Origin: an uncultured Acidimicrobiales bacterium
GTDB taxonomy: Bacteria; Actinomycetota; Acidimicrobiia; Acidimicrobiales; Aldehydirespiratoraceae
Assembly: GCA_958296055.1 (NCBI GenBank)
Contig: CATQHS010000001.1
Coordinates: 351,917 to 415,916, forward strand
Reading direction: 5' to 3'
DNA length: 64,000 bases
How positions within the stretch are numbered: the first letter of the stretch is position 1; the number at the start of each line of letters is the position of its first letter. The notes beneath the pieces are model-generated. The model was not told where the DNA came from and searched no databases. It saw nothing but the letters and a program-made list of their open reading frames with translations. Made by a program: the position numbers and the translations under genes. Shown here in pieces: positions 38,785-47,425 of this stretch.

Positions 38785-39819
38785 TTGGTTCCGGTCCGGG
38801 TCGCGGCCCTGGTCGCAGCAGTCGCGGCCGGAGGCCTTTCCGCCGGGTGCTCGCCGGCCCGGGACGAGCCCCCGGCAGTCGCGACGCCGAACTCGCCCGA
38901 GCCGCCTGCTGGCCCGGGCTCCGAGCTAACAACGGCCGACGGCCCCTCCGAGCCTGAGGTCTCCCCGGCTACCGGCCCGGGCTCCGAGCCAACCACGGCC
39001 GAAGGCCCCTCCGCGCCAGCCGTCACCCCAGCGGGAGCCTCCGAGCTTCCCGAGCCGACTGCCAGCCCGAATCTCCCTACGGGCCTGCCCGACGCCGCTG
39101 GCGGGCCGGGCGTGGCCCGCTGGACGGTGGAGATCCTGGAGCGGCGCCCCCACGACCCGGAAGCCTTCACCCAAGGGCTGGAGATGGCCGGCGGAGCGCT
39201 GTATGAGAGCACCGGCCTGTACGGGCGGTCGTCGCTGCGGCGAGTCGACCCGGCCACTGGGGAGGTGACGGCCGAGGCGACCGTTGCCGACGACCTGTTC
39301 GGCGAGGGGCTGACCGTGGTGGGCGACCGGATCGTGCAGCTCACCTGGAAGGCGGGCCGGGCCCTGGTGTACGACCGGGCCACCCTCGACTTGGTCGGCG
39401 AACTGGCCTACGAGGGCGAGGGGTGGGGGCTGTGCCGGTCGGGCGATGGGCTGATGATGTCGGACGGGTCGGACCGGCTGGCCCGGCGCGATCCCGAGTC
39501 GTTCGAGCTGATCGGAACGGTCACCGTGGCCTCAGCCGGCGTCGCCGTCGACCGGCTCAACGAACTGGAGTGCGTGGACGGCCTGGTGATCGCCAATGTG
39601 TGGCAGTCCCCAGAGCTGCTGGTGATCGACCTCGCCGACGGCCGGGTGACAGCCGTCATCGACGGCCGGCCCCTGGTGGACGACGCCATGGCCGCGGCGG
39701 CCGACCCCGGCGCCGTCGGCGTCCTCAACGGCGTGGCCGCCATCGGCGACGGCACCTTCTTAATGACCGGCAAGCTCTGGCCCCGCATGTACCGGGTCAG
39801 GGTGGTGGAGGCCGGCTAG
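38785..39819 (+). CDS. Glutaminyl-peptide cyclotransferase family lipoprotein
   Basis: Five-bladed propeller of the plant/bacterial glutamine cyclotransferase family, forming N-terminal pyroglutamate on exported peptides. Motifs: RPHDPEAFTQGLEMAGGALYES (first 20 residues quoted in part: RPHDPEAFTQGLEM), GEGLTVVGDRIVQLTWK and NELECVDGLVIANVWQS. The start is uncertain: TTG 38785 gives a signal peptide with a lipobox-like LSAGC; no ATG or GTG lies nearby. A Pro/Ser/Thr/Glu-rich linker with near-repeats separates the anchor from the catalytic domain. About 340 aa. Confidence 0.82.
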   Translation: MVPVRVAALVAAVAAGGLSAGCSPARDEPPAVATPNSPEPPAGPGSELTTADGPSEPEVSPATGPGSEPTTAEGPSAPAVTPAGASELPEPTASPNLPTGLPDAAGGPGVARWTVEILERRPHDPEAFTQGLEMAGGALYESTGLYGRSSLRRVDPATGEVTAEATVADDLFGEGLTVVGDRIVQLTWKAGRALVYDRATLDLVGELAYEGEGWGLCRSGDGLMMSDGSDRLARRDPESFELIGTVTVASAGVAVDRLNELECVDGLVIANVWQSPELLVIDLADGRVTAVIDGRPLVDDAMAAAADPGAVGVLNGVAAIGDGTFLMTGKLWPRMYRVRVVEAG

Positions 39820-39851
39820 GCCGGATCTCCGGCGGAACGGCCCATCTCTGA

Positions 39852-40010
39852 CCGGGAGCGCCACGGCGACGGCGGGGCGTCGGTGCTGCGGGACCAGGCC
39901 GGCAAATCGAAGTTCCAGGCCCACCGCACCCTGGGCGCGGCGGAGGTTCTCGATGAGATGCCCGGGCTGCGCTCGGCGGTCGATGCCGGGGAGGTGTCTT
40001 TGGCCAACGC
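39852..40010 (+). pseudogene. Internal fragment of a DUF222-HNH gene
   Basis: Encodes RERHGDGGASVLRDQAGKSKFQAHRTLGAAEVLDEMPGLRS (in parts), about 90% like residues 55-105 of the intact gene at 17144-18523, then stops abruptly at SLANA where the 90-bp hairpin repeat begins. Both ends of the gene are missing. The stretch 39820-40128 holds nothing else besides this fragment and the repeat. Confidence 0.85.
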
Positions 40011-40097
40011 CAGGCCGGGGGGTGGCACGGGGGTTAGCGTCGGCGCCGCTTGCGGCGACGACCGCCCCCGTGACAGGACCCACCGGCCGGACAACGC
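40009..40097 (+). repeat. ~90-bp hairpin repeat, copy 3
   Basis: Same element as 18671-18760 with a few differences. It directly joins the broken DUF222 fragment, so the breakpoint and the repeat coincide. Confidence 0.85.
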
Positions 40098-40128
40098 AAG
40101 GGCCCGACCAGGGGAACCGCCCCCGAGG

Positions 40129-40632
40129 TCAGGGCGCGGCCCTGGGGGTCGGCGGTTCGTCTTCGGACACGGCCCGCTGGTAGGCATCGCGCAAAGTCCG
40201 GGCCACGGCGGAAGCATGCTCGTCGCCGTCGTAGACGGTGCGGGGCCAGAAGAAGCCGCGCAGCCCATCCCGGCGGCGGCGGGGAACCACGTGGACATGG
40301 AGGTGGGGCACCGACTGGCTGACCCGGTTGTTCATGGCCACGAACGTGCCCTCGGCGTCCATCCCGTCGGCCACGGCCCGGGCCATGAGGCGGACCCGGC
40401 CGAACAGCGGGCCCACCTGATCGGCGGGCAGGTCGGCCAGGGTCTCGCAATGGCCGCGGGGCAGCACCAGCACGTGGCCCGGAAACAAGGGCCGGACATC
40501 GAGCACGGCCACCACGCAATCGTCGCTCATCACCTGATAGCTCGGCTCCTCGCCGGCGATGATCCGGCAGAACAGGCAGTCCGAGTCCACCGGGGCCACG
40601 CTATTGGCTCCGCAGACATCGGTGACTGTCAC
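40129..40632 (-). CDS. HIT-family nucleotide hydrolase/transferase
   Basis: 167 aa. CLFCRIIAGEEPSYQV at the N terminus (zinc-type Cys pair) and the catalytic triad HLHVHVVPR. HIT proteins hydrolyse adenosine phosphoramidates or dinucleotide polyphosphates. It has a longer C-terminal tail than usual (GFFWPRTVYDGDEHASAVA). GTG 40632. It is divergent from the next gene. Confidence 0.92.
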   Translation of the reverse strand: MTVTDVCGANSVAPVDSDCLFCRIIAGEEPSYQVMSDDCVVAVLDVRPLFPGHVLVLPRGHCETLADLPADQVGPLFGRVRLMARAVADGMDAEGTFVAMNNRVSQSVPHLHVHVVPRRRRDGLRGFFWPRTVYDGDEHASAVARTLRDAYQRAVSEDEPPTPRAAP

Positions 40633-40720
40633 AGGGCCGGGCCAGACTGGGGCCGAGCTGTAAAGGCTCCCTCGCCGCCCGGGTCGGGCCGCCTCTCACT
40701 GCGAAACAGGAGGCTCGGCC

Positions 40721-41536
40721 ATGGCCGCTATCAGCTCCACCGCCCCGACCACCCTCGACGACCTGACCGCCGTCGCCATCGATCTGCCCCCGGGCTCGGC
40801 CGTGCTGTGCGAAGGCCGAGGCCGTTACTACGTCCTAGACCCAGTCGACCACTTCTACGGCCCCCTGGTCGGCCTGAGATGCCCGTTCGAGGTGACCGCG
40901 GTCGGCTCGGTGGCGGACTGCGTCGTCTGGTACGGAGACTGCCCGGTTCCGGTCGTGGTCGCCTGGGCCGCCAACCGGCTCGGGCAGGCGACCATGGGCG
41001 TCCGGATCGGGAACGACTCCGACCTCGCCACGGGGAAGCTCTCGGACTGCCCCGGGCTGGACGTGGCCCGCCGGGCCCTGGGCATGGCCACCCCGGTCTG
41101 CCGAGAGCCGGCGGTGGGGATGGCCGACGCGGTGTTCTTCCGCCGAGCGCTCAGCGCCCTCGACCGGAAGTCGATCGACGGCCCCCGCGCCCGGGCCAAG
41201 TCGGAGCGGGGCCTCAACTGGGACCAGTTGGCGGCCTTGCACCCGCTGGCCGAAGGGGCCTCGGTGAGCCCCGTCGAACTGTTAGAGCGCCGGGCCGACT
41301 TCGATGCGACTCACTCATGGTCGTCGCTGAGGCGAGCGGCCAGCCTGCAGGGCCGGGACGAGCCGCTGATCGCGCCGGGGCTGTCGCCGGCCGTGGCCGC
41401 CTGGCTCGACGACGGGTCCTTCGCCCGCTGGGTGCTGGCCGGGCTCGGGAACGGCGCCGCGGTCCAGGCCGAGGTGATGGAGGCGCTGGACGGCGGCCTC
41501 GCCGACCGGCTGAGCCGGGCCCTGGCCGCGCCGTGA
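40721..41536 (+). CDS. Hypothetical protein
   Basis: 271 aa with a good AGGAGG-type ribosome site (AAACAGGAGGCTCGGCC) before ATG 40721. Soluble, no signal peptide or membrane span. It has a beta-rich N-terminal half (GSAVLCEGRGRYYVLDPVDHF, in part) and an alpha-helical C-terminal half (LSPAVAAWLDDGSFARWVL). No recognised motif. It is alone in its direction between the HIT gene and the converging gene. Confidence 0.7.
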   Translation: MAAISSTAPTTLDDLTAVAIDLPPGSAVLCEGRGRYYVLDPVDHFYGPLVGLRCPFEVTAVGSVADCVVWYGDCPVPVVVAWAANRLGQATMGVRIGNDSDLATGKLSDCPGLDVARRALGMATPVCREPAVGMADAVFFRRALSALDRKSIDGPRARAKSERGLNWDQLAALHPLAEGASVSPVELLERRADFDATHSWSSLRRAASLQGRDEPLIAPGLSPAVAAWLDDGSFARWVLAGLGNGAAVQAEVMEALDGGLADRLSRALAAP

Positions 41537-41607
41537 TCGCCGTCCGAGAGCGCGGCGGCCCCGAACCCGGAGCAGCGGCCCCGCCCCAGGGCGCGGCGGG
41601 CTCAGCT

Positions 41608-42780
41608 TCAGCCCAGGTCGGCGGCGGCGCCAGTGGAGAAGTGCGCGGCCAGGGATCGGCGGGCCGCGGGCTCCAGCGTCTGCCAGTCGTAAACGGAGCC
41701 CCCGATGGACCCGGAGTCGGCCAGCGCCCGCATGAAGGCGTCGATCTCGTCCAAGGTGGCCCGGGGCTCGCGGGGATTTTGGGGGTCGTTGATCCCGTCC
41801 ACCCCGCCGATGCCGCCGATCCCGTGCACCAGGGCGTCGGGATCGCCCAGGTTGGCCCGGAGCCGGCGCACCGACTCCTCGTGGTAGGAGTAGCCGTCGC
41901 CGTAGCTGGAGGTGCGGAACGACCAGTAGCTCATGGGCAGCCACACGTCGTAGATCGAGGCCAGCCGCCGGTACGGGAAGGCGGGCCAGAAGTTGGGGTT
42001 GATCACCTCGGTGAGCACCGCGGGCATCACGATGGCCCCCAGCGGATCGTCGGTGCGAGCCCTGAAGGTCTGCGACAGCGACACCAGGCGGGAGCTGCGC
42101 TCGGGCGCCGGTATCTCGCCCTGCCACTCGATGTCCACCGCCACCCCGTCGAAGCGGTGGCCCAGCACCTCGAACTCGTCCAGCAGCCGGAGCCGTTCGA
42201 GGTCGCGGCCGTCGGCCACCCACTTCGGCAGGTACCAGGCCACCACCGCCATGCCCCGCTCGTGGGCGCCGATCAGCAAGTCGGCCAGCAGCCAGCGGTC
42301 CTCGAGCCCGTCGGGGGTGCGGTCATCGAGGCGGGCGGCCTGCAAGTAGACGGTGCGCACTCCGTCGGCGGCCATCTCGTCGAGGTCGTCGAAATCGAAG
42401 GGGGGGTTGCCCCGGGTGTAGGCGGGCGAGAAGTCGAAGACATCGACCCAGGCGCCGTAGCCGCGGTAGACGTCGACGGTCCGGGAGGCCGGCCACCGAC
42501 CGCCCTCGGCCAAGTCGCCGACGGCCCGGGTCACCTCCGCCGAGCGCACTTTGAGGGGGAGCACCGGCGAGGCCTCGGACCGGCGCCAAGACACCGCCAC
42601 CAAGCCGCCCAACACCACCAGCCCGGCCAGGCCCACCAGCGCGGCCCTCCGGTATTCGGCCCCCCGCCCGAGCGGGGCGGCCGACCCGTCGGAAGGGCCG
42701 GAGACCGCGCCCCCGGCCGACCCGGCGGAGCGGCCGGAGACCGCGCCCCCGGCCGACCCGGCGGAGGCCGATCCGTTCAT
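41608..42780 (-). CDS. Membrane-anchored TIM-barrel protein, probable glycoside hydrolase
   Basis: 390 aa: a Gly/Ser/Ala-rich cytoplasmic N terminus with a duplicated SAGSAGGAVSG segment, one transmembrane helix (ALVGLAGLVVLGGLVAVSW), then an extracellular domain with GYGAWVDVFDFSPAY, GVRTVYLQAARLDD, GMAVVAWYLPKW, FDGVAVDIEWQ and SIYDVWLPMSYWSF. The alternating strand/helix pattern and the VDIEW motif fit a glycosidase-type barrel with an acidic residue at the end of strand 4. The substrate is unknown. Confidence 0.68.
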   Translation of the reverse strand: MNGSASAGSAGGAVSGRSAGSAGGAVSGPSDGSAAPLGRGAEYRRAALVGLAGLVVLGGLVAVSWRRSEASPVLPLKVRSAEVTRAVGDLAEGGRWPASRTVDVYRGYGAWVDVFDFSPAYTRGNPPFDFDDLDEMAADGVRTVYLQAARLDDRTPDGLEDRWLLADLLIGAHERGMAVVAWYLPKWVADGRDLERLRLLDEFEVLGHRFDGVAVDIEWQGEIPAPERSSRLVSLSQTFRARTDDPLGAIVMPAVLTEVINPNFWPAFPYRRLASIYDVWLPMSYWSFRTSSYGDGYSYHEESVRRLRANLGDPDALVHGIGGIGGVDGINDPQNPREPRATLDEIDAFMRALADSGSIGGSVYDWQTLEPAARRSLAAHFSTGAAADLG

Positions 42781-42836
42781 GGCTTCGACCGTAGCGGGTG
42801 GCCCAGGGCCGGAAGGGCCACGGTTAGGATCGCCCC

Positions 42837-44498
42837 GTGGCTGACACCGGGCCGGAGGGACCGCCTATCGCCCGCCGAAACCTGCTGCTGGCCTTGGGGT
42901 TCGGGGCCTCCACCCTGGCCGTCCTGCGCCGCTTGGGCGCCGCCGAGCCCGGGTCGGCCGGCGCCGAAACGGCCGGACCGGCCGGCGGCGGGGCGGCCCG
43001 ACCGGAGCAGACGGGCCCGGCCCCGACCACCACCAAGCCCAAGCCCGGGACCGGGACCACCACCGTCCCCGAGGCCGGCCCTCCCGAGGCGCCCGTGGTC
43101 GACCCGGCCGCGGCGGTCACCGACCCGAACCACGTCTTCGACGCGGTGGTGACCGGCGGGCGGGTGATGGACCCGGCCTCGGGGTTCGACTACGCCGCGG
43201 CGCTGGGCATCGACGGGGCCAGGATCACCGCCATGGCCGTCGGCGCCGACGCCCCGGCGCTGCGGGGCCGTACCACCATCGACGCCTCCGGGCTGGTGGT
43301 GGCACCGGGGTTCATCGACATCTTGTCCTACAGCCCCAACGGCTACGGCGAGTGGTACAAGGTGGCCGACGGGGTAACCGCCAACCTGGGCATGCACGGC
43401 CTCGACGCCCGGGCTTCCGACTGGTTCGCGGCCCATCCCGACGGCAGCGCCCCGGTGCATTTCGGCGGGGCCTACGACAACGCCACCGTGCGCCCGCGGC
43501 GGGGGCTGGGCCCCTACGACTCGGGCTCGGCCCGGGTAGTGGAGGCCATCGTGGCCGACGCGGCCGAAGACCTGCGCAACGGCTTCATCGGGCTGCACAT
43601 GCAGCCGGAGTACACGCCCGGCGCCACCACCGCCGAGGTGAGGGACCACGGCGCTTTGGCCGCGGCCCACGGGGTCCCGCTGTGCGTCCACGCCCGGTAC
43701 TCCGACAACATCGCCCCCGGAACCAACCTCGAGGGCGTCGACGAGCTCATCGGCGTGGCCCGCGACACCGGCGCCCACATCCACATCGAGCACATCACCT
43801 CCACCGGCGGCACCGGGGTGATGGACGAGGCCCTGGGCCGCATCGGCGCCGCCATAGCCGAGGGCCTGTCCCTCACCGCCTGCGTCTACCCCTACCGGTT
43901 CTGGGCCACCTACCTCAAGTCGGCCCGGTTCGACGACTGGCAGGAGAAGTACGGCATCTCCTACGGGGACCTGCAGGTGGCGGGCACGCCGCGGCGCCTG
44001 ACCGAGGAGACCTTCGCCGCGGCCCACCGGGACAACCTGCTCACCGCCGCCTTCGCCATCCCGGCCGAAGACATCGAGACCGCCCTGCGGGCCGACTTCG
44101 TGATGGTGGGAAGCGACGCCATCCTGGAGCGTCCCCACAACAACCACCCCCGCTCCACCGGCTGCTTCAGCAAGCTGCTGGGCCACTACGTCCGGGAGTT
44201 GGGCGTCATCGACTTGATGACCGGGCTGTCGAAGATCACCGTCCAGCCCGCCCGACTGCTGGAGGGCCGGTGCCCGGACCTGCGGCGCAAGGGCCGGCTG
44301 GGGATCGGAGCCGACGCCGACATCACCGTGTTCGACCCGGCCGCGGTGATCGACCGCTCCACCATTGAGAACCCGGCCCAGCGGTCGGCCGGCATCGAGT
44401 GGGTGCTGGTGGAGGGCCAGACGGTGAAGACCCCCGACGGCACCGTGGACGGGGTCCGGCCCGGGCGGGGCCTGCGCTCCGACATCGGGGCTGCCTGA
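42837..44498 (+). CDS. N-acyl-D-amino-acid deacylase family amidohydrolase, Tat-exported
   Basis: 553 aa from GTG 42837. Twin-arginine signal (ARRNLLLALGFGASTLAVL), a Pro/Thr-rich linker to about residue 95, then a D-aminoacylase-type amidohydrolase: VVTGGRVMDPASGFDYAAAL, VVAPGFIDILSYS (where the usual H-x-H metal motif is altered to D-I-L-S), MVGSDAILERPHNNHPRSTG and GRLGIGADADITVFDP. The altered N-terminal metal motif is notable, as many D-aminoacylases read GFIDxHTH. Substrate unproven. Confidence 0.82.
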   Translation: MADTGPEGPPIARRNLLLALGFGASTLAVLRRLGAAEPGSAGAETAGPAGGGAARPEQTGPAPTTTKPKPGTGTTTVPEAGPPEAPVVDPAAAVTDPNHVFDAVVTGGRVMDPASGFDYAAALGIDGARITAMAVGADAPALRGRTTIDASGLVVAPGFIDILSYSPNGYGEWYKVADGVTANLGMHGLDARASDWFAAHPDGSAPVHFGGAYDNATVRPRRGLGPYDSGSARVVEAIVADAAEDLRNGFIGLHMQPEYTPGATTAEVRDHGALAAAHGVPLCVHARYSDNIAPGTNLEGVDELIGVARDTGAHIHIEHITSTGGTGVMDEALGRIGAAIAEGLSLTACVYPYRFWATYLKSARFDDWQEKYGISYGDLQVAGTPRRLTEETFAAAHRDNLLTAAFAIPAEDIETALRADFVMVGSDAILERPHNNHPRSTGCFSKLLGHYVRELGVIDLMTGLSKITVQPARLLEGRCPDLRRKGRLGIGADADITVFDPAAVIDRSTIENPAQRSAGIEWVLVEGQTVKTPDGTVDGVRPGRGLRSDIGAA

Positions 44499-44502
44499 GC
44501 CC

Positions 44503-45849
44503 ATGGGCGCTCGCCGAACCGGTCCCCGGAAATTCGACCCCCCGATACGCGGCGGCGGGATCCGCGGCGGCCGGGTCCGCACCAGCCGGGCCGAGCGCGG
44601 GGCGAGCTGGGCGTTCTTTTGGGCCATCGCCGTCGTCGCGGCCCTGCTCCTCGCCGCCGACATCCGGGCCGCCCGCACCGGCCCCGCCGAGGGCGGCGGC
44701 GACGACCCGGCCGGCCAGAGCGCCGAAGACCCGGCGACAGACGAGGCGTCCGCCGCCGACGACGATGACGACGACGACCCCGACGACGGCGACGATCCCG
44801 AGGCCGGGCCGGACGGCGACCTCGAGCCGAGCGGGCCCCGGTCCTTCACCATCGCCGCCACCGGAGACCTGCTCATCCACGGGCGGGTGGCCGATGCCGC
44901 GGCCACCGGCGACGGCTGGGACTTCGGGCCGATGTTCTCGCTGGTGGCCCCCATTCTGAGCGAGGCCGACCTGGCCGTCTGCCACGTCGAGTCGCCGATG
45001 TCGCCCGACAACACCAACCTGGCCTACTACCCGGCCTTCAACGTGCCCAACCAGCTCGCCGCGGCCATAGCCGAAGCGGGCTACGACACCTGCTCGCTCG
45101 CCTCCAACCACTCCACCGACACCGGGACGTCGGGGGTGGCCGGCACCGTCGCCGCTCTCGACGCCGCCGGGGTGGCCCACTCGGGGATGGCCCGGACCCC
45201 GGCCGAGCGGGACCGGCTCAACCTGATCGACGTCAACGGAATCTCCGTGGCCCACCTGTCCTACACGTACGGGTTCAACGCCGGGGCGCTGTCGGAGGCC
45301 CGGTCCCACCTGGCCAACCTGATCGACGCCGACGAGATCGAGGCCGAAGCCCGGCGGGCCCGGGCGGCCGGGGCCGAATTCGTGATCGTCTCGCTGCACT
45401 GGGGCACCCAGTACGTGCGGGAACCCGACGCCTACCAGTCCGGCATCGGGCCCCGACTGCTGGCCTCGCCCGACATCGACCTGATCCTCGGCCACCACGC
45501 CCACGTGGTCCAGCCGGTGGAGGTGATCGACGGTCAGTACCTGGCCTACGGGCTGGGCAACTTCTTGTCCAACCAGTCGCCCCAGTCGTGCACGGGATGC
45601 CCGGCCGGCACCCAGGACGGGGTGATCCTGCACCTCGCCGTCACCGAGCAGGACTCGGGCCGCTTCGCGGTGGCCGCCGCGTCCCACACCCCCACCTGGG
45701 TGGACCGCACCACCTACGAGATCGTGCCGGTGCTCGACGACCCCGGCGGCCGCGACCCGGCGGTGATGGAGGCTTCGGCCGCCCGCACCGCCGAGGCCCT
45801 CCAAAGCTTCCAGACGACGGTCCCGGCCTCGGGGCCCGCCGCCGGGTGA
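44503..45849 (+). CDS. CapA-family (PGA capsule-type) metallophosphoesterase-like protein
   Basis: 448 aa. N-terminal transmembrane helix (ASWAFFWAIAVVAALLLAAD), an extremely acidic linker (run of Asp at about residues 85-100), then a CapA domain: AATGDLLIHGRVADAA, SNHSTDTGTSGVAGT, VIVSLHWGTQYVREP and LILGHHAHVVQPVEVIDG. CapA-type proteins are linked to poly-gamma-glutamate synthesis or cell-surface chemistry. Adjacent to the deacylase (4 bp), so likely one transcript. Confidence 0.88.
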   Translation: MGARRTGPRKFDPPIRGGGIRGGRVRTSRAERGASWAFFWAIAVVAALLLAADIRAARTGPAEGGGDDPAGQSAEDPATDEASAADDDDDDDPDDGDDPEAGPDGDLEPSGPRSFTIAATGDLLIHGRVADAAATGDGWDFGPMFSLVAPILSEADLAVCHVESPMSPDNTNLAYYPAFNVPNQLAAAIAEAGYDTCSLASNHSTDTGTSGVAGTVAALDAAGVAHSGMARTPAERDRLNLIDVNGISVAHLSYTYGFNAGALSEARSHLANLIDADEIEAEARRARAAGAEFVIVSLHWGTQYVREPDAYQSGIGPRLLASPDIDLILGHHAHVVQPVEVIDGQYLAYGLGNFLSNQSPQSCTGCPAGTQDGVILHLAVTEQDSGRFAVAAASHTPTWVDRTTYEIVPVLDDPGGRDPAVMEASAARTAEALQSFQTTVPASGPAAG

Positions 45850-45935
45850 AGGCCCCGGCACCGGCGCCCGGGCTGAACCCCGGCCGCCGGGGAGCGGTAG
45901 ACTGAGGGTCTGGCGCGCAACCAGCAGAGGTTTCC

Positions 45936-46415
45936 ATGACGTTCAAGGTCGGTGACCAGGTGGTCTATCCCCACCACGGGGCGGCGGTCATCGAAAAGAA
46001 GGAGAAGCGCACCGCCTTCGGCGAAGAGCAGGACTACCTGGTGCTGCGCATGGCCCACGGGGACATGACCCTGTCGGTGCCGGTGGCCAAGGCCGAGGAC
46101 GTGGGCATGCGCTGGCCCATCAGCGCCGAGGACGTGGAGGACCTGTTCGAGGTGCTGGCCCGCCGGGACGTGCGGGAGCCGGCCAACTGGTCCCGCCGGT
46201 TCAAGAACCACCAGGAGAAGCTGAAATCGGGCGACGTCTACCAGGTGGCCGAGGTGGTGCGGAACCTGGCTCTGCGGGAGCGGGATCGGGGTCTGTCAGC
46301 CGGCGAGAAGTCGCTGTACACCAAGGCCCGGATCGTGCTCATCTCCGAACTGTCGTTCGCCCTGAGCGTGAGCGAGGACGAGGCCACCGTCAAAGTCGAC
46401 GCCGTCTTAGTCTGA
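45936..46415 (+). CDS. carD: CarD-family RNA polymerase-binding transcription regulator
   Basis: 159 aa, the normal actinobacterial length. N-terminal RNAP-interaction domain (FKVGDQVVYPHHGAAVIEKK), and a helical DNA-binding domain including LARRDVREPANWSRRFKNHQ and the conserved Trp. CarD stabilises open promoter complexes, especially for rRNA. ATG 45936. Monocistronic by context. Confidence 0.96.
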   Translation: MTFKVGDQVVYPHHGAAVIEKKEKRTAFGEEQDYLVLRMAHGDMTLSVPVAKAEDVGMRWPISAEDVEDLFEVLARRDVREPANWSRRFKNHQEKLKSGDVYQVAEVVRNLALRERDRGLSAGEKSLYTKARIVLISELSFALSVSEDEATVKVDAVLV

Positions 46416-46447
46416 TATCGGGAGGGTCTGAACTTCGCCCCGGCCGC

Positions 46448-47404
46448 TTATCCCCCGATCCCGACCCCGGTGAATTGAGCCGCGTCCCGGCGCAGAAGGG
46501 CCAGCGCGTCGTTAACCGTCTTGGAGAGGTCGGCCCAGGCACCGCAGGCGGCCCGGCGGAAGGCCCGCTCGGCGCCGACGGAGCAGTCGTGGACGAGCTG
46601 GACCATGCCCGCAGCCTGGGCTTCGGCGGCAGCCCACTTCCGGTCGATGTCGTTGGAGTAGCCGGCCCCGACATGCCAGGCCGACGCGGCGGCGACGGGA
46701 ACGCTCGAGGACCAGACGATCCCGGCGATCTCAGCCCGAACCGAGCGGGGCTCGACCCAAGCGACCAGCTCGGCCAGGTTGTGGCTTTTGGGCGGGGAGA
46801 CCCCGCCCAGGGCGATCAGGGTCTTGACCGCGACCTCGGCGGCGTCGGCCGCGTGTCCGCACACCTCTACCCGGCGGTTCCGCAGATACATCTCGGCCTC
46901 ATCGGGCGAGTCCGCGTCCAGCTCGAACTGGTCGGGCCGCAGGCGGACGGTGAGCTTGCGCAGATGGATGCCCACGTCCCGGAATCGGGCCGCGGCCTCG
47001 GCGATGTTGTCGGCCGGACGATCCATCGGCTTCCCCCAGTCGGGCGGCCTCTTCTGAGGCTGATTGACCAAGGGGACGAGATCGGGGGCCAGACCGGCCT
47101 CCATCGAGGACGGTACCCGCTCGGTGCGCACTCTCCATTCGGGCAGGTCGCTGAGATAGACGTCGACCGGGCAGGCCGCGGCCCGTTCCGCGGTCTGGCC
47201 GAGCTGGAGCTGGATGTCCCGGCGGTCCCGGTAGTCGCCGAGATCGTTGAGGACCACCGCCAGGTCGATGTCGGAATCCTCGCCGGCCTCGCCCCGGGCC
47301 ACGGACCCGAACAGCATCACCAGGGCCACGTCGGGGCGGGCCCGCCCGATGGCGTCGGCCGCCTTCCGGGCGTCGCTCAGAGTCGGCGCCTTCGGGTCGG
47401 GCAT
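46448..47404 (-). CDS. MNT nucleotidyltransferase fused to HEPN-like domain
   Basis: 318 aa. Residues 1-110 are a minimal nucleotidyltransferase with LFGSVARGEAGEDSDIDLAVV (GS...DxD). About 140-290 is all-helical and resembles HEPN substrate-binding domains (ADAAEVAVKTLIALGGVSPPKSHNLAEL, in part), with SHNL in place of a clear R-x4-H. Such fusions occur in antitoxin-toxin or aminoglycoside-type families. It converges with carD and has no partner gene; being one chain, it may be self-neutralised. Confidence 0.78.
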   Translation of the reverse strand: MPDPKAPTLSDARKAADAIGRARPDVALVMLFGSVARGEAGEDSDIDLAVVLNDLGDYRDRRDIQLQLGQTAERAAACPVDVYLSDLPEWRVRTERVPSSMEAGLAPDLVPLVNQPQKRPPDWGKPMDRPADNIAEAAARFRDVGIHLRKLTVRLRPDQFELDADSPDEAEMYLRNRRVEVCGHAADAAEVAVKTLIALGGVSPPKSHNLAELVAWVEPRSVRAEIAGIVWSSSVPVAAASAWHVGAGYSNDIDRKWAAAEAQAAGMVQLVHDCSVGAERAFRRAACGAWADLSKTVNDALALLRRDAAQFTGVGIGG

Positions 47405-47425
47405 GGGGCCGAGCCTAGAACCCGG

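Noticed and set aside
39883..43152. 1089-codon plus-strand open frame
   Set aside because: It runs through the DUF222 fragment, repeat, HIT, hypothetical and glycosidase genes in shadow frames; the composition is pure GC noise.
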